Assembly (NCBI GenBank): GCA_020723965.1
Contig: DYHW01000001.1
Span: 358,587 to 422,586, forward strand
DNA length: 64,000 bases
Reading direction: 5' to 3'
DNA from: Melioribacter sp.
GTDB lineage: Bacteria > Bacteroidota > Ignavibacteria > Ignavibacteriales > Melioribacteraceae
Part shown: positions 26,095 through 35,010 of the stretch, in pieces
Numbering within the stretch: the stretch's first letter is position 1
Layout of the letters: each line of letters starts with the position of its first letter
Made by a program: the position numbers and the translations under genes
The notes under the pieces: model-generated
Seen by the model: only the letters and a program-made list of their open reading frames with translations
Database searches by the model: none
What the model was told of the DNA's origin: nothing

Positions 26095-29000
26095 AGCTTG
26101 CCGGTATTTCTTCAAAACTAACGCCAACTAATTTAGAAATGCCTTCTTCCTGCATTGTTACACCATACATAATTTCAGCGGCTTCCATAGTTCTCTTGTT
26201 ATGTGTTACAATAATAAATTGGGTTTTATCGCTGAACTCTTTTAGGAGTCGCGTAAAGCGGTCTATGTTTGCATCATCAAGAGGAGCATCAACTTCATCG
26301 AGAATACAGAACGGGCTTGGCTTAACAAGATAAATAGCGAATAAGAGTGCGGTTGCAGTTAAAGTTTTTTCGCCGCCAGAAAGCAGTTCGATTCCAGTTG
26401 GACGCTTGCCCTTGGGTTTTGCAATTATATCGATTTTTGCTTCGAGTGGGTCCACGCCTTCTTCTAGAATTAGATCTGCTTCATCGCCTGGGTTAAACAG
26501 TGTCTGAAAAATCATTGTGAAATTTTTCCGGATCTTTTCGAATGTATCAAAAAATAGTTGCTGCGCTGTTTCGTTTATTTCGTTTATAGTTTTTATAAGG
26601 TCTTTTTCCGATTCTGTAAGATCATCGCGCTGCTTATGCAAAAATTCCAACCTTTTCTTTTCTTCTTCGTACTCGGAATAAGCAAGAAGATTAACTGGAC
26701 CGAGATTTCTTAATTTGTCTTTTAATCTGTGAACTTCTTCGGTTGTATCGCTAAAGTTATATAAGTCAAGGTCTTCAAAATGTTTCAGCTCTAATTCGAT
26801 CGAATAATTTTCTTTTATGTGTTCAATTAAATTTTCTATACGCAGTTTAATTTCGTTCTCTCTGATTTCGAAGGAATGAACTTTGTCGGAAACTTCTTGG
26901 CGTTCGTTGCGCAGCTTGTTGAGTTCGTTCTCGTACTTTGCCGCTTCCACTTTAATAGATTTCAAACTATTGCCAATCTCTTCTTCTGCGGCAAGCAAAG
27001 CAGTACGCAGAGAATTTATGCTTTCAAGTTCTGCTTTTGCAATATCGATTTTTTCTTTGATCGAATTTGATTCCGATTCGTTCAATTCAATATCTGTCTT
27101 TCGCTTCTCAATTCCATTAGAAATAGATGTTTGATTAGATTTAGCCCGGGATATGGCGCTGCGAGTGTTTTCGATTTTGCCTTTCAAACGTTCGAGTTCA
27201 AGTTTTTTTTCATTTTGAGATTCAACAAAAGCGCTGAACTCTCTTTCGAGTATATTAAGAACATTCTCTTCTGCATTTATATTTTCATCAAAGGTACTTT
27301 TCTTTTCGTATAAAGCTTCCAACTCTATATCTATCTCGTTGATCTGGTTATCGAGGAGATTTGCTTTTTCTGCCAGTTCTTGAATTTCTTTTTGTGAGCT
27401 TTCAATCTCTTCGTTCGACTTGTTCTTTTCAAACTCGAGCTGTGAAATTTGTTTCTCGATGTTTGAAATATCATTTGCAATAAGCCGTTCGGCGTCGCTC
27501 AAATTTTTTAGGTCTATCTTAGAAATTTTCCATTCTGTTTCTGCTATCCACGCTTTTAGTTTTGCCAGATTGGATTCGTGCTTAGGAAATTCTTTTTTTA
27601 GATTATCCAAGAGTTGTCTTCGTCCAAACAGCGTTTCATCTTGTTTTGGGAGCGAGCCGGCTTCGATAACGCCGTTATTCTGTACAAGGTCGCCATCCAA
27701 AGTAGCAAAATTGAATTCGGGATATTTATAATTAAGAGTTATAGCTGATTTCAGATCTGATGTTAGGGCAATTCTGGAAAGAACTTGAATAAAATATGGC
27801 TGCCACGTTGGCGCCGTTTCAACAAAATCTTTTGCCCAGCCGATAAACGATTCTTCATGTGAAAGGTTCTTAGCTTTTCTTTTTAGTCTAAAGTCGTTCA
27901 TATTATCAATGAATGATTTTTTAGTTCGTTCGTTAGAGCGTAACAGATAGAAAGAAGCTTTGCCAAGATCGTTCTTGCGTAAATAATCTATTGCGTTTTG
28001 CAGATCATCTGCGTTTTCAACCAGCAGATTGTTTAAAACAGATTTAAGCGCGGCTTCGAGTGCAAAGCGGTATTTCTCTTGCGTATTGCCAACATCTGCA
28101 AAAATATTTTTTTTCTTTTTTGTCCATTCGCTGCTTTCGATAAGAACTTTTGCCCCTTTAGAAATTCCTTCAAGATTTGAAATAAGCGTTTGCAAAAAAT
28201 CGATCTTCTCTTTCAGTCCAACGAGTAAAGTTTTTTCTTCAACCTCTTTTTGTTTTAGCGAATTAAGCTGCTGCTCAAGTGCTTCCTTTTCTTTTTCGCG
28301 CAGAGTTATTAAAAGTCCGTGCTCTTCAAGTTTTTTTTCTGCATTATTTTTTTCGATGTTCAATTCTTCAATAAAGCCGACGGTCTTAGCAATTTTATTT
28401 GTAACGCTTTGAATTTTTTGAGTGTACTTTTCTATGTTCGAGTGATGCGCAGCCAGTTCTTTCCTAATACTTGAAGCGTTGTTTTCTTTTTCGGAAATAT
28501 CACGAAGCAGCGCGAACTTTTCTTCGTTTAATTGTTTCAGTTCATTCCGCTTTTGCTCTAATGTTCCTCTCTTCTGCGTTAATGTATGCTCGTTTTGGGA
28601 AATATCTTCTTTCTCTATTTCCTCTCTTTGCATTAGAGAAATAAGTTCATTGTTGCTCGTTTCAATATAGTTTATCGTCTCTTCAAGTTGAGCTTGTAAT
28701 TCGAGAATCTCTTTCCTCAGTCTTTCACTATTGCTAATAAGCGATTTTAACCGTTCTTCGGAGACAGAAATATTTTTTTGAGTATTGTGAAGCACGTCCG
28801 TGTTCTTGGCAAGCTCGTTCCGTTTTGTCTGCAATTGTGCATCAATTGCATTGATCTTGTTTCTGTAATGGATCAGTTCGTTTTCAATTTTGCGAATATC
28901 GAGATCGATGCTGTTTTTTTTCTGCGTGAATTGGGATATGTTGCTTAGTAAAGATTGTTTTCGTAAGCTCAATTGAGCGTATTCGCGTTCGGAAAGATCA

Positions 29001-29680
29001 ATTTCTTTATCGCGCAAAACAGATTGAACTTGTGTGAATTGATCAGCGCGTTTAGCTTGACGTTCTAAAGAGCGTACAGTTTTTTCAACTTCAGAAACTA
29101 TATCGTTAACGCGTGTAAGGTCGGATTTAACGTCGTCCAATTTTTTTAAAGAAAGACGGCGGCGCAATTTATATTTATTTACACCTGCTGCTTCTTCAAA
29201 CAGTCTTCGTCTTTCTTCTGTTTTGCTGCTCAATATTGTTTCTACCATTTTCAATTCGATAACCGAATAAGCATTTGCGCCAATTCCTGTATCCATAAAA
29301 AGGTTTGTAATATCTTTTAATCGGCAGATGTTCTTGTTTAAAAGGTATTCACTTTCGCCAGAGCGGAAAATTCTTCTTGTAATGGTTACTTCGGTATAAT
29401 CGGTTGGAAGAACGCCCTGATTGTTCACTAAAGTGAGAGATACTTCAGCCATTCCCATTGGTTTTTTTTGGCGGGTGCCGTTGAAGATCACGTTTTCCAT
29501 TTTATCGCTTCGAAGCGTTGTTGTTTTTTGCTCGCCAAGGACCCAGCGAATTGCATCGACAATATTTGTTTTACCGCACCCATTCGGACCTACAATTCCT
29601 GTTATACCGCGGTTAAAATTTATATTAGTCTTAGTAGCAAAAGACTTAAAACCAAATATCTCTAATTTAGAAAGAAACAA
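26081..29680 (-). CDS. smc: Chromosome segregation protein SMC
   Basis: SMC is the ATPase of the bacterial condensin that organises and segregates chromosomes. The 1199-aa protein has the N-terminal Walker A GPNGCGKTN (about 31-39), two long coiled-coil regions (about 170-500 and 670-1010), a hinge at about 510-660 (IFADVGNTQEKYRFALEAAL to EAGSLPKQ), the ABC signature LLSGGEKTLTATAL and the Walker B segment PFCILDEVDAPLDDANI. It is full length with no frameshift. It follows the GH2-like gene by 9 bp and overlaps the HAD gene. Confidence 0.96.
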   Translation of the reverse strand: MFLSKLEIFGFKSFATKTNINFNRGITGIVGPNGCGKTNIVDAIRWVLGEQKTTTLRSDKMENVIFNGTRQKKPMGMAEVSLTLVNNQGVLPTDYTEVTITRRIFRSGESEYLLNKNICRLKDITNLFMDTGIGANAYSVIELKMVETILSSKTEERRRLFEEAAGVNKYKLRRRLSLKKLDDVKSDLTRVNDIVSEVEKTVRSLERQAKRADQFTQVQSVLRDKEIDLSEREYAQLSLRKQSLLSNISQFTQKKNSIDLDIRKIENELIHYRNKINAIDAQLQTKRNELAKNTDVLHNTQKNISVSEERLKSLISNSERLRKEILELQAQLEETINYIETSNNELISLMQREEIEKEDISQNEHTLTQKRGTLEQKRNELKQLNEEKFALLRDISEKENNASSIRKELAAHHSNIEKYTQKIQSVTNKIAKTVGFIEELNIEKNNAEKKLEEHGLLITLREKEKEALEQQLNSLKQKEVEEKTLLVGLKEKIDFLQTLISNLEGISKGAKVLIESSEWTKKKKNIFADVGNTQEKYRFALEAALKSVLNNLLVENADDLQNAIDYLRKNDLGKASFYLLRSNERTKKSFIDNMNDFRLKRKAKNLSHEESFIGWAKDFVETAPTWQPYFIQVLSRIALTSDLKSAITLNYKYPEFNFATLDGDLVQNNGVIEAGSLPKQDETLFGRRQLLDNLKKEFPKHESNLAKLKAWIAETEWKISKIDLKNLSDAERLIANDISNIEKQISQLEFEKNKSNEEIESSQKEIQELAEKANLLDNQINEIDIELEALYEKKSTFDENINAEENVLNILEREFSAFVESQNEKKLELERLKGKIENTRSAISRAKSNQTSISNGIEKRKTDIELNESESNSIKEKIDIAKAELESINSLRTALLAAEEEIGNSLKSIKVEAAKYENELNKLRNERQEVSDKVHSFEIRENEIKLRIENLIEHIKENYSIELELKHFEDLDLYNFSDTTEEVHRLKDKLRNLGPVNLLAYSEYEEEKKRLEFLHKQRDDLTESEKDLIKTINEINETAQQLFFDTFEKIRKNFTMIFQTLFNPGDEADLILEEGVDPLEAKIDIIAKPKGKRPTGIELLSGGEKTLTATALLFAIYLVKPSPFCILDEVDAPLDDANIDRFTRLLKEFSDKTQFIIVTHNKRTMEAAEIMYGVTMQEEGISKLVGVSFEEIPASYEPQ

Positions 29681-29689
29681 TTAGCGCCT

Positions 29690-32263
29690 CTAAAAGATCA
29701 TCGAATGATATTGCTTTATTGCATTACTGATATAGTAAAGCGTAGAGCTTGTTAACTGATACTTCAAAATAATTCCGCCAGCTGCTAATATAATAACGGC
29801 AAGACTGTATAAATAAACAATGAATGGTCTCACATCAAAAATAACATAAACACCTTTTAGCAAACGTTGTAACATCCAAAAGAAAAAGAAAACTAAAAAA
29901 ACTAAAACAATAGTGTCGAAATTGCCAGCATCCAAAACTTTGAATAATATTAACTCAAGCGGAAGAAGCAGCGTTAGTGGAAGAAATGTCCATACAACTA
30001 AATAAAAGATACTCGGGAACCCAGCTCTTATTTTGACAAACAATGAAGCAAGTTTTATGACTAAAGCCAAAAGAACAAATTTGAATAACATTACAGCAAA
30101 AAGAATTACAAAACAGATCAGCGGATTCCAAGCGAGATAACTTATCAATTTCATTAAAACGTCTTCGTTGAATGCAAGTATAATCTTCTCGAACAGAATA
30201 TTGGAGCGGAAATAAAAAAGCAAAATAGTAATCAGCAACGATGCCGAGCCTGCTTGGATTAACATTAAAACAGCAGTGTGTATGCCTGGTATAATTCTGT
30301 GATCGCGAACATCCGCAAAAAAATTATAAGGACGTAAAAGCGCGCGCGTGCAATCTTCTTTAAATTTTTTCTTTGTGTTGATCAAAATTGCCATCGCAAT
30401 AGAGAGAAAGAGAGCCAGCAGAATGAAAATTATTTGACTTTCTTCTTTTCGCACGCCGATTGGTATGGTTACTTTGCCGCTATCATTTAGTTTTGCAAAA
30501 AGAACTTTGTATGAAATTGCATTAAGATTGCGTGAAAGATCGAGCACTCCAAATTTGTATATGTTATTCTCAGAGTAACCACCGTAAAGAGAAGCATAAG
30601 CTCCGCCGTAATCGAAAAGCGTATTGATAAAGAACCCTGAAATTTTTAACTGCCTCGATAGTTCAATAATTTCACGAAAATATTTTGCTTGTGCATCCGA
30701 TGAATTTTTTGTTAAGTACCCGCCCAAATCTCCTTGGTAGTTTGGATAAGTAACTTCGCTTATGAATATTGAATTATTACCAAGCAGCTCAATTGCGCTT
30801 TGAAATTGACTTTTAGTTTCGTCTATAGTTGACGAATAAAGCTCTATGCCGTAGAAATCTAAATTGGAAATTTGAGAAGCATTAGCGCCAACGAAAGAAG
30901 CGTAAGTAAAGAACCCTTTTTCTTTAATTGCATGGTTAAGCTTAGAAATAAATGCCTGTGATATCTGTGAATTAGGAAGAAAAGAACTGCCGGCGCCGAA
31001 GAAGATAGCGCTAGCGTATTCGGAATAGTTGGAGACTAATCTTTCGGCGGCATGTTTGGCGCGCAGTTGGAATTCATTATTCGCTAAAATTTCTTCTGGA
31101 ATGGAATTGATAGGCAACTCAACTAACGCTAATAAGCCGAGTTCTTGACAAAGTGTTACGGCATAAGGATGTGGATAACTTTTTGCAAAACGAACCGAGT
31201 TGAAACCTGTATTTCTGATGATCGTAAGATCATCTTTAATTTTTTCGTATATATTAGTTTTACGCAGAGAAGTTTCATCTAGAAAATAAGTTGTTCCTTG
31301 TAGAACAAAACTCTTTCCATTTAGAAGAAATTTGTTTTCATCTTTTCTTAATTGGTAGAGCGAAATCCTCTTGACTGTTTTATCAATAATTTGCCCATCA
31401 CGAATTAAACTGACTTCACATAAATAAAAATTTGGCGTCTGCTGCGACCACAAGAGCGGATTCGGAACTTCAAGCTGCACGTTTGCTTCATTATCTTCTG
31501 AAGAAATCGTTTGAACAAAATCTCCCTTTGATTGTACATTTAGTAAATCATTAGGAAACAAACTGATACGCAAAGTAACTTCAGTGCTGCCGGAAGATTG
31601 CAAATTTTTCTTGAATTCGGAATTGCCGATACCAATCTTAAAATTGATGAAAGCTTTGGTAAGTTGCTGATTGAATGAATAATCGAATGAATTGTATGTT
31701 ATGTGAAGTGGAGAGACCGTTTTTAAATAAACATCACGTATGATCCCCCCTTTTAAATTCGGAAATAAAAATCTTTGCGCAGAAGGAATAGAATAATCCG
31801 AATCCAGTTTATTGTTCACTTTGATTGTGATCTTAGAATTATCTTTCAGAATATCTTTTGGAAGAGCAAGCTCGAATGGAATGCTTCCTCCCGGATGTCT
31901 ATAAATACTGTACCCGTTGATCGAAATTTCCGCCGAATAGTTTAGCCCCAGAAATCCTAAGACAATTTGCGAATTTTGAATTTGCAAATTTGCAAAAGAA
32001 ATTTTCTTTTCGAAAATAAGAGATTCATTCCCTTCGAAAACAGCCGGAACAGAGATCTTTATTTTTTGTTGAGGATCGCTTTCTTGAAATACTTCCCATT
32101 CAGAATTTATCAGTTCAACATTTCTTACTTCATTCTTGTCAAAAAATATAGGGTCAAAAATGCTGTTCGGGTTCTTAGGCAGCGAGGTAACTTTTATTTG
32201 AGCGGAGGAGACAAAGCTGAAAAGAAAGAAACCGAGCAAGAAGGGTTTTAAATATTTGTTCAT
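29690..32263 (-). CDS. Exported GH2-like protein lacking the acid/base Glu, fused to a Yip1-like membrane domain
   Basis: The 857-aa protein has a signal peptide (about 1-21). A GH2-like sugar-binding sandwich domain (about 40-175), an immunoglobulin-like domain (about 185-305) and a TIM-barrel region (about 315-610) follow. Barrel motifs are NTGFNSVRFAKSYPHPY and FINTLFDYGGAY. The position of the general acid/base (normally LGNE) reads GAGSS (about 423-427), so this Glu is missing; the likely nucleophile Glu is E503 (FISEVTYP). Residues about 600-857 contain six hydrophobic segments, with the segment RPYNFFADVRDHRIIPG reminiscent of Yip1 proteins. It is likely an inner-membrane protein with a periplasmic, possibly non-catalytic carbohydrate-binding part. 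It precedes smc by 9 bp. Confidence 0.65.
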   Translation of the reverse strand: MNKYLKPFLLGFFLFSFVSSAQIKVTSLPKNPNSIFDPIFFDKNEVRNVELINSEWEVFQESDPQQKIKISVPAVFEGNESLIFEKKISFANLQIQNSQIVLGFLGLNYSAEISINGYSIYRHPGGSIPFELALPKDILKDNSKITIKVNNKLDSDYSIPSAQRFLFPNLKGGIIRDVYLKTVSPLHITYNSFDYSFNQQLTKAFINFKIGIGNSEFKKNLQSSGSTEVTLRISLFPNDLLNVQSKGDFVQTISSEDNEANVQLEVPNPLLWSQQTPNFYLCEVSLIRDGQIIDKTVKRISLYQLRKDENKFLLNGKSFVLQGTTYFLDETSLRKTNIYEKIKDDLTIIRNTGFNSVRFAKSYPHPYAVTLCQELGLLALVELPINSIPEEILANNEFQLRAKHAAERLVSNYSEYASAIFFGAGSSFLPNSQISQAFISKLNHAIKEKGFFTYASFVGANASQISNLDFYGIELYSSTIDETKSQFQSAIELLGNNSIFISEVTYPNYQGDLGGYLTKNSSDAQAKYFREIIELSRQLKISGFFINTLFDYGGAYASLYGGYSENNIYKFGVLDLSRNLNAISYKVLFAKLNDSGKVTIPIGVRKEESQIIFILLALFLSIAMAILINTKKKFKEDCTRALLRPYNFFADVRDHRIIPGIHTAVLMLIQAGSASLLITILLFYFRSNILFEKIILAFNEDVLMKLISYLAWNPLICFVILFAVMLFKFVLLALVIKLASLFVKIRAGFPSIFYLVVWTFLPLTLLLPLELILFKVLDAGNFDTIVLVFLVFFFFWMLQRLLKGVYVIFDVRPFIVYLYSLAVIILAAGGIILKYQLTSSTLYYISNAIKQYHSMIF

Positions 32264-32415
32264 AATTCCAAAAATTCTTCAAATAAACGGCACAAATATA
32301 CGAAATTGAAGGGGGGGGTAACAATGGAAATTCATCTCTTCGGATAAAATTTTAAAAATTATGGGCTTGTTTTAAGCCCGTTTTGAATGAAAAGTAAAAG
32401 AAATATTGCAAAAGA
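32264..32415. other. Intergenic region with G8 run and hairpin
   Basis: This 152-bp gap separates the starts/ends of the GH2-like gene and the methyltransferase. It contains an unbroken run of G residues near 32310 and the hairpin listed separately. I see no gene in it. Confidence 0.4.
32363..32384. terminator. Hairpin terminator for the methyltransferase gene
   Basis: GGGCTT (32363-32368) pairs with AAGCCC (32374-32379) around a 5-nt loop. On the minus strand it is followed by ATAATTTTT, consistent with a weak intrinsic terminator about 35 bp after the methyltransferase stop; on the + strand it is followed by GTTTT. Confidence 0.5.
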
Positions 32416-33903
32416 CTATAAGTCGTACTCGGTATATAAATTTTCGTTAGAATAAAATATATCTGATGAAGAATCGATACGTTTAATAATTGCATTTCTG
32501 AATGATGATTTATTAATCTCTATTCCAATTCCTATTCTGTGTAGTTTTCTTGCAACAATAGGAGTAGTGAATATTCCAGCAAATGGGTCTAATATTTTTT
32601 CTCCAGTGTATGAAAAATATTTGATTGCCATCTCGGGAATATCTTCGGGGAAAGGGGCAGTGTGACCAATAATATTTTGTCCATTTTGGTTAATCTTAAT
32701 TACTGGGGAAAAGGGGACAATATCTCTGCGCCATTTATTAGTAATTTCTTTTTCTATTAAATTCTTAGGGTCATTATTGTGACCATATTGCATCATATTT
32801 GTTCTGAGAGAGAATCTTTTACCCCGGTTATTAGGGCTGCGCAAAAAACATTTATTGTTTTTACACTCCCAACTCTGAACGCCAATTTCAGATTGTGTGT
32901 TGCCATTCACTTTTAATGAACCACAAATAGGACAAGGAATTTTAGTTGTGTCGAGTCTGTGTTTGTGAAAAATTAATATGTGCTCATAGCAATTTAATGG
33001 GTACTGATAGAACGGATAATCTATACCACCGTTCATATGTCGTTTACTTTCAACTTCTCCTTTATCCCATATAAAGTCATCAACAAATTCAAATCCTTCT
33101 TCTTCAAAGATTTTTGTAAAATATGCTCCTAATGGAATTCTGCGCTTTCCCCAAACCGATTTAGTAACTTTATTATCATTATCAAAAATATCACCAACAT
33201 TCCAAACCCAAACTCTATGATTATCAAGTACCCTATAACTTTCTCTAATTATTTTTCTCATGTCGCCCAAATAATTGTCAATCGTTCCCCACTGAGAATA
33301 CTCGCGGGCATTAAAATAGGGCGGCGATGTTATCATTAATTGAACGCTTTCACTTTCCATTCTTTTTAATGCATCAAGACAATTACCCCAAATTATTTTT
33401 ATTGAGTTATCGTTCTTACTTATAAATCTGTTTAATTCATTATCAAAATCAGGATGTCGATTTTGTTGTTGAAAGTCTTCTTTAATTAATCTGTTATATT
33501 CATTGGTAAATATTTTTACTATGCGGGAATTGGAGAAAGGTAAATCTTTATACTTGCTTAATCTCTCTTTCAGTGTTTTTAGTTGACGAGTAGAAAAAAT
33601 TTTTGACAGATAGCATAAATTATGTTGCCACAAATACTCTAAATCAATTGAGTAGCTGTTCACGATTCTTTCTTGCGTTTCTTCTTCTTTTTCTTCAACT
33701 AATTTTTGATCCTCTGCATTTTTAGATGAGTAAATAATTTTTTCTTCCTTTGTTACCCAATTCATAACATCGTCTATTTTATATCGGTATGAATTCCCTA
33801 CTTTTATGTTGGGCATGCCTTCTTTTTTCATTCTCCAGAGAGTTGTTCTTGATACTTTCAGGTATTCACAAACTTCTTTTTCTTTCAATAGATTATTTTT
33901 CAT
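32416..33903 (-). CDS. DNA methyltransferase (beta-class N4-cytosine/N6-adenine) with N-terminal excisionase-type HTH
   Basis: From ATG 33903 the protein is 495 aa. Residues about 3-53 form an excisionase/MerR-like HTH (LLKEKEVCEYLKVSRTTLWR and VGNSYRYKIDDVMNWV). The catalytic motif SPPY lies at about 193-196, with the SAM-binding motif DPFAGIFTTPIVARK at the C-terminal end; this order defines the beta class. A Cys4 zinc-ribbon-like insert (CPICG and CKNNKC) lies in the target-recognition part. It is divergent from a nuclease-like gene (start 130 bp away), so the pair looks like a type II restriction-modification system. The HTH may read DNA upstream of the pair. The TTG start at 33912 is less likely. 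The target sequence cannot be inferred. Confidence 0.85.
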   Translation of the reverse strand: MKNNLLKEKEVCEYLKVSRTTLWRMKKEGMPNIKVGNSYRYKIDDVMNWVTKEEKIIYSSKNAEDQKLVEEKEEETQERIVNSYSIDLEYLWQHNLCYLSKIFSTRQLKTLKERLSKYKDLPFSNSRIVKIFTNEYNRLIKEDFQQQNRHPDFDNELNRFISKNDNSIKIIWGNCLDALKRMESESVQLMITSPPYFNAREYSQWGTIDNYLGDMRKIIRESYRVLDNHRVWVWNVGDIFDNDNKVTKSVWGKRRIPLGAYFTKIFEEEGFEFVDDFIWDKGEVESKRHMNGGIDYPFYQYPLNCYEHILIFHKHRLDTTKIPCPICGSLKVNGNTQSEIGVQSWECKNNKCFLRSPNNRGKRFSLRTNMMQYGHNNDPKNLIEKEITNKWRRDIVPFSPVIKINQNGQNIIGHTAPFPEDIPEMAIKYFSYTGEKILDPFAGIFTTPIVARKLHRIGIGIEINKSSFRNAIIKRIDSSSDIFYSNENLYTEYDL

Positions 33904-34032
33904 AGTTAACAAGTAATTATGTTATAAAACTATTTGAAACATACTGAAACGAAAATAATATTACAATAAATTTTGTTAAAACTCGTAAAGAACCAAAATG
34001 TTTTTTATGTTATAACTAAAATAGGAATAGAA

Positions 34033-34986
34033 ATGAAAAACCAAGATTTAAAGAGCGGATTATTTGGTAGTATAGGCGAAAACATGGTTGCTTTCGAGCT
34101 AGCAAAGAGAAATTGGTACGTATATCGTCCATATTTTGACACCAGAATAGATTTCATAGCTCAAAAGTTTGTTTGTAAAAAGTGTCTTAGCGATTGGGAG
34201 TCAAAGCATATAATAAGTTGCTCAAACCCAAAATGCGAAAATCATTCAAAGGAATTAAACCAAAATGATTTTATTAAAACACGGAAGTGTTTGGATTGTA
34301 GTTTTATATTCAATAAATACTCTGATAGCCAGAATTGTCCAGACTGTAGTAAGCAAATGAGTATTGATAAGCAGAAGAAAAGCGGTCAAAGAAATTATCG
34401 GTTTCATTGCAAACATTGTGATAAAGAATTTACAAGCCAGACAAGAACTTGCGTAAAATGCGGAAGCGCTAATAATATTGAGTTTCCAATTTGTGTAAAA
34501 TGTAATTTTGAAATTATTCCGATTAGTTCTAAGTGTGGAAATCCGGATTGCAATAGTGTAGAATATGCTTTGATTGTTAGAACGATTCAGGTGAAATCAT
34601 CACATGAAGAAGAGAGCGGAACAATCGGATTCAATTTTAAAATGCAAGATTTAGTCAATGATGTAAGACATTTTTTAGTGGTTTATTCAAGAACCTTTAA
34701 AGATTTTCAAGAAAAGCAAAATTTTTGGGTGATGAGTGTTAAAGAGTTTGAAAAAGAATATGTATCTCAAAGCGCTTCTACTCTTATCTATCAAAATGCA
34801 AGATTGCATCCACCATCTAATAAGAGCAAATCATTTTTTGATGAAATAAGATACAATCAAACAAAAGAAGAATTGTCAGCCGCAAGAAGAGCGTGTGCCA
34901 CAAGTGAGATAACGAGACTGAATAAATTATTGGCAGAGATCGATGTATTCGGTAAACTCAATAAAAAATTGAGAGGTGATTTTTAA
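34033..34986 (+). CDS. Putative restriction endonuclease: PD-(D/E)XK-like fold carrying four Cys4 zinc ribbons
   Basis: From ATG 34033, supported by AGGA at 34023-34026, the protein is 317 aa. An N-terminal nuclease-like half has E16 in SIGENMVAFELAKRNWYV and D40 in TRIDFIAQ; a QVK signature (Q186, K188) occurs in IVRTIQVKSSHEE. E, D and QxK are spaced as in PD-(D/E)XK enzymes, except that about 140 residues separate D40 from QVK. That insert holds four regular Cys4 pairs: C48/C51-C63/C68, C86/C89-C102/C105, C126/C129-C140/C143 and C154/C157-C168/C173. The C-terminal 125 residues have no recognised domain. Divergent from the DNA methyltransferase, it is likely the restriction partner. Function is inference. 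Confidence 0.65.
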   Translation: MKNQDLKSGLFGSIGENMVAFELAKRNWYVYRPYFDTRIDFIAQKFVCKKCLSDWESKHIISCSNPKCENHSKELNQNDFIKTRKCLDCSFIFNKYSDSQNCPDCSKQMSIDKQKKSGQRNYRFHCKHCDKEFTSQTRTCVKCGSANNIEFPICVKCNFEIIPISSKCGNPDCNSVEYALIVRTIQVKSSHEEESGTIGFNFKMQDLVNDVRHFLVVYSRTFKDFQEKQNFWVMSVKEFEKEYVSQSASTLIYQNARLHPPSNKSKSFFDEIRYNQTKEELSAARRACATSEITRLNKLLAEIDVFGKLNKKLRGDF

Positions 34987-35010
34987 TCACGTCTCTTAAT
35001 ACATTTCATT

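Noticed and set aside
28029..28412. 127-codon Ser/Phe-rich + strand ORF antisense to smc
   Set aside because: Shadow of the coiled-coil codon pattern of smc.
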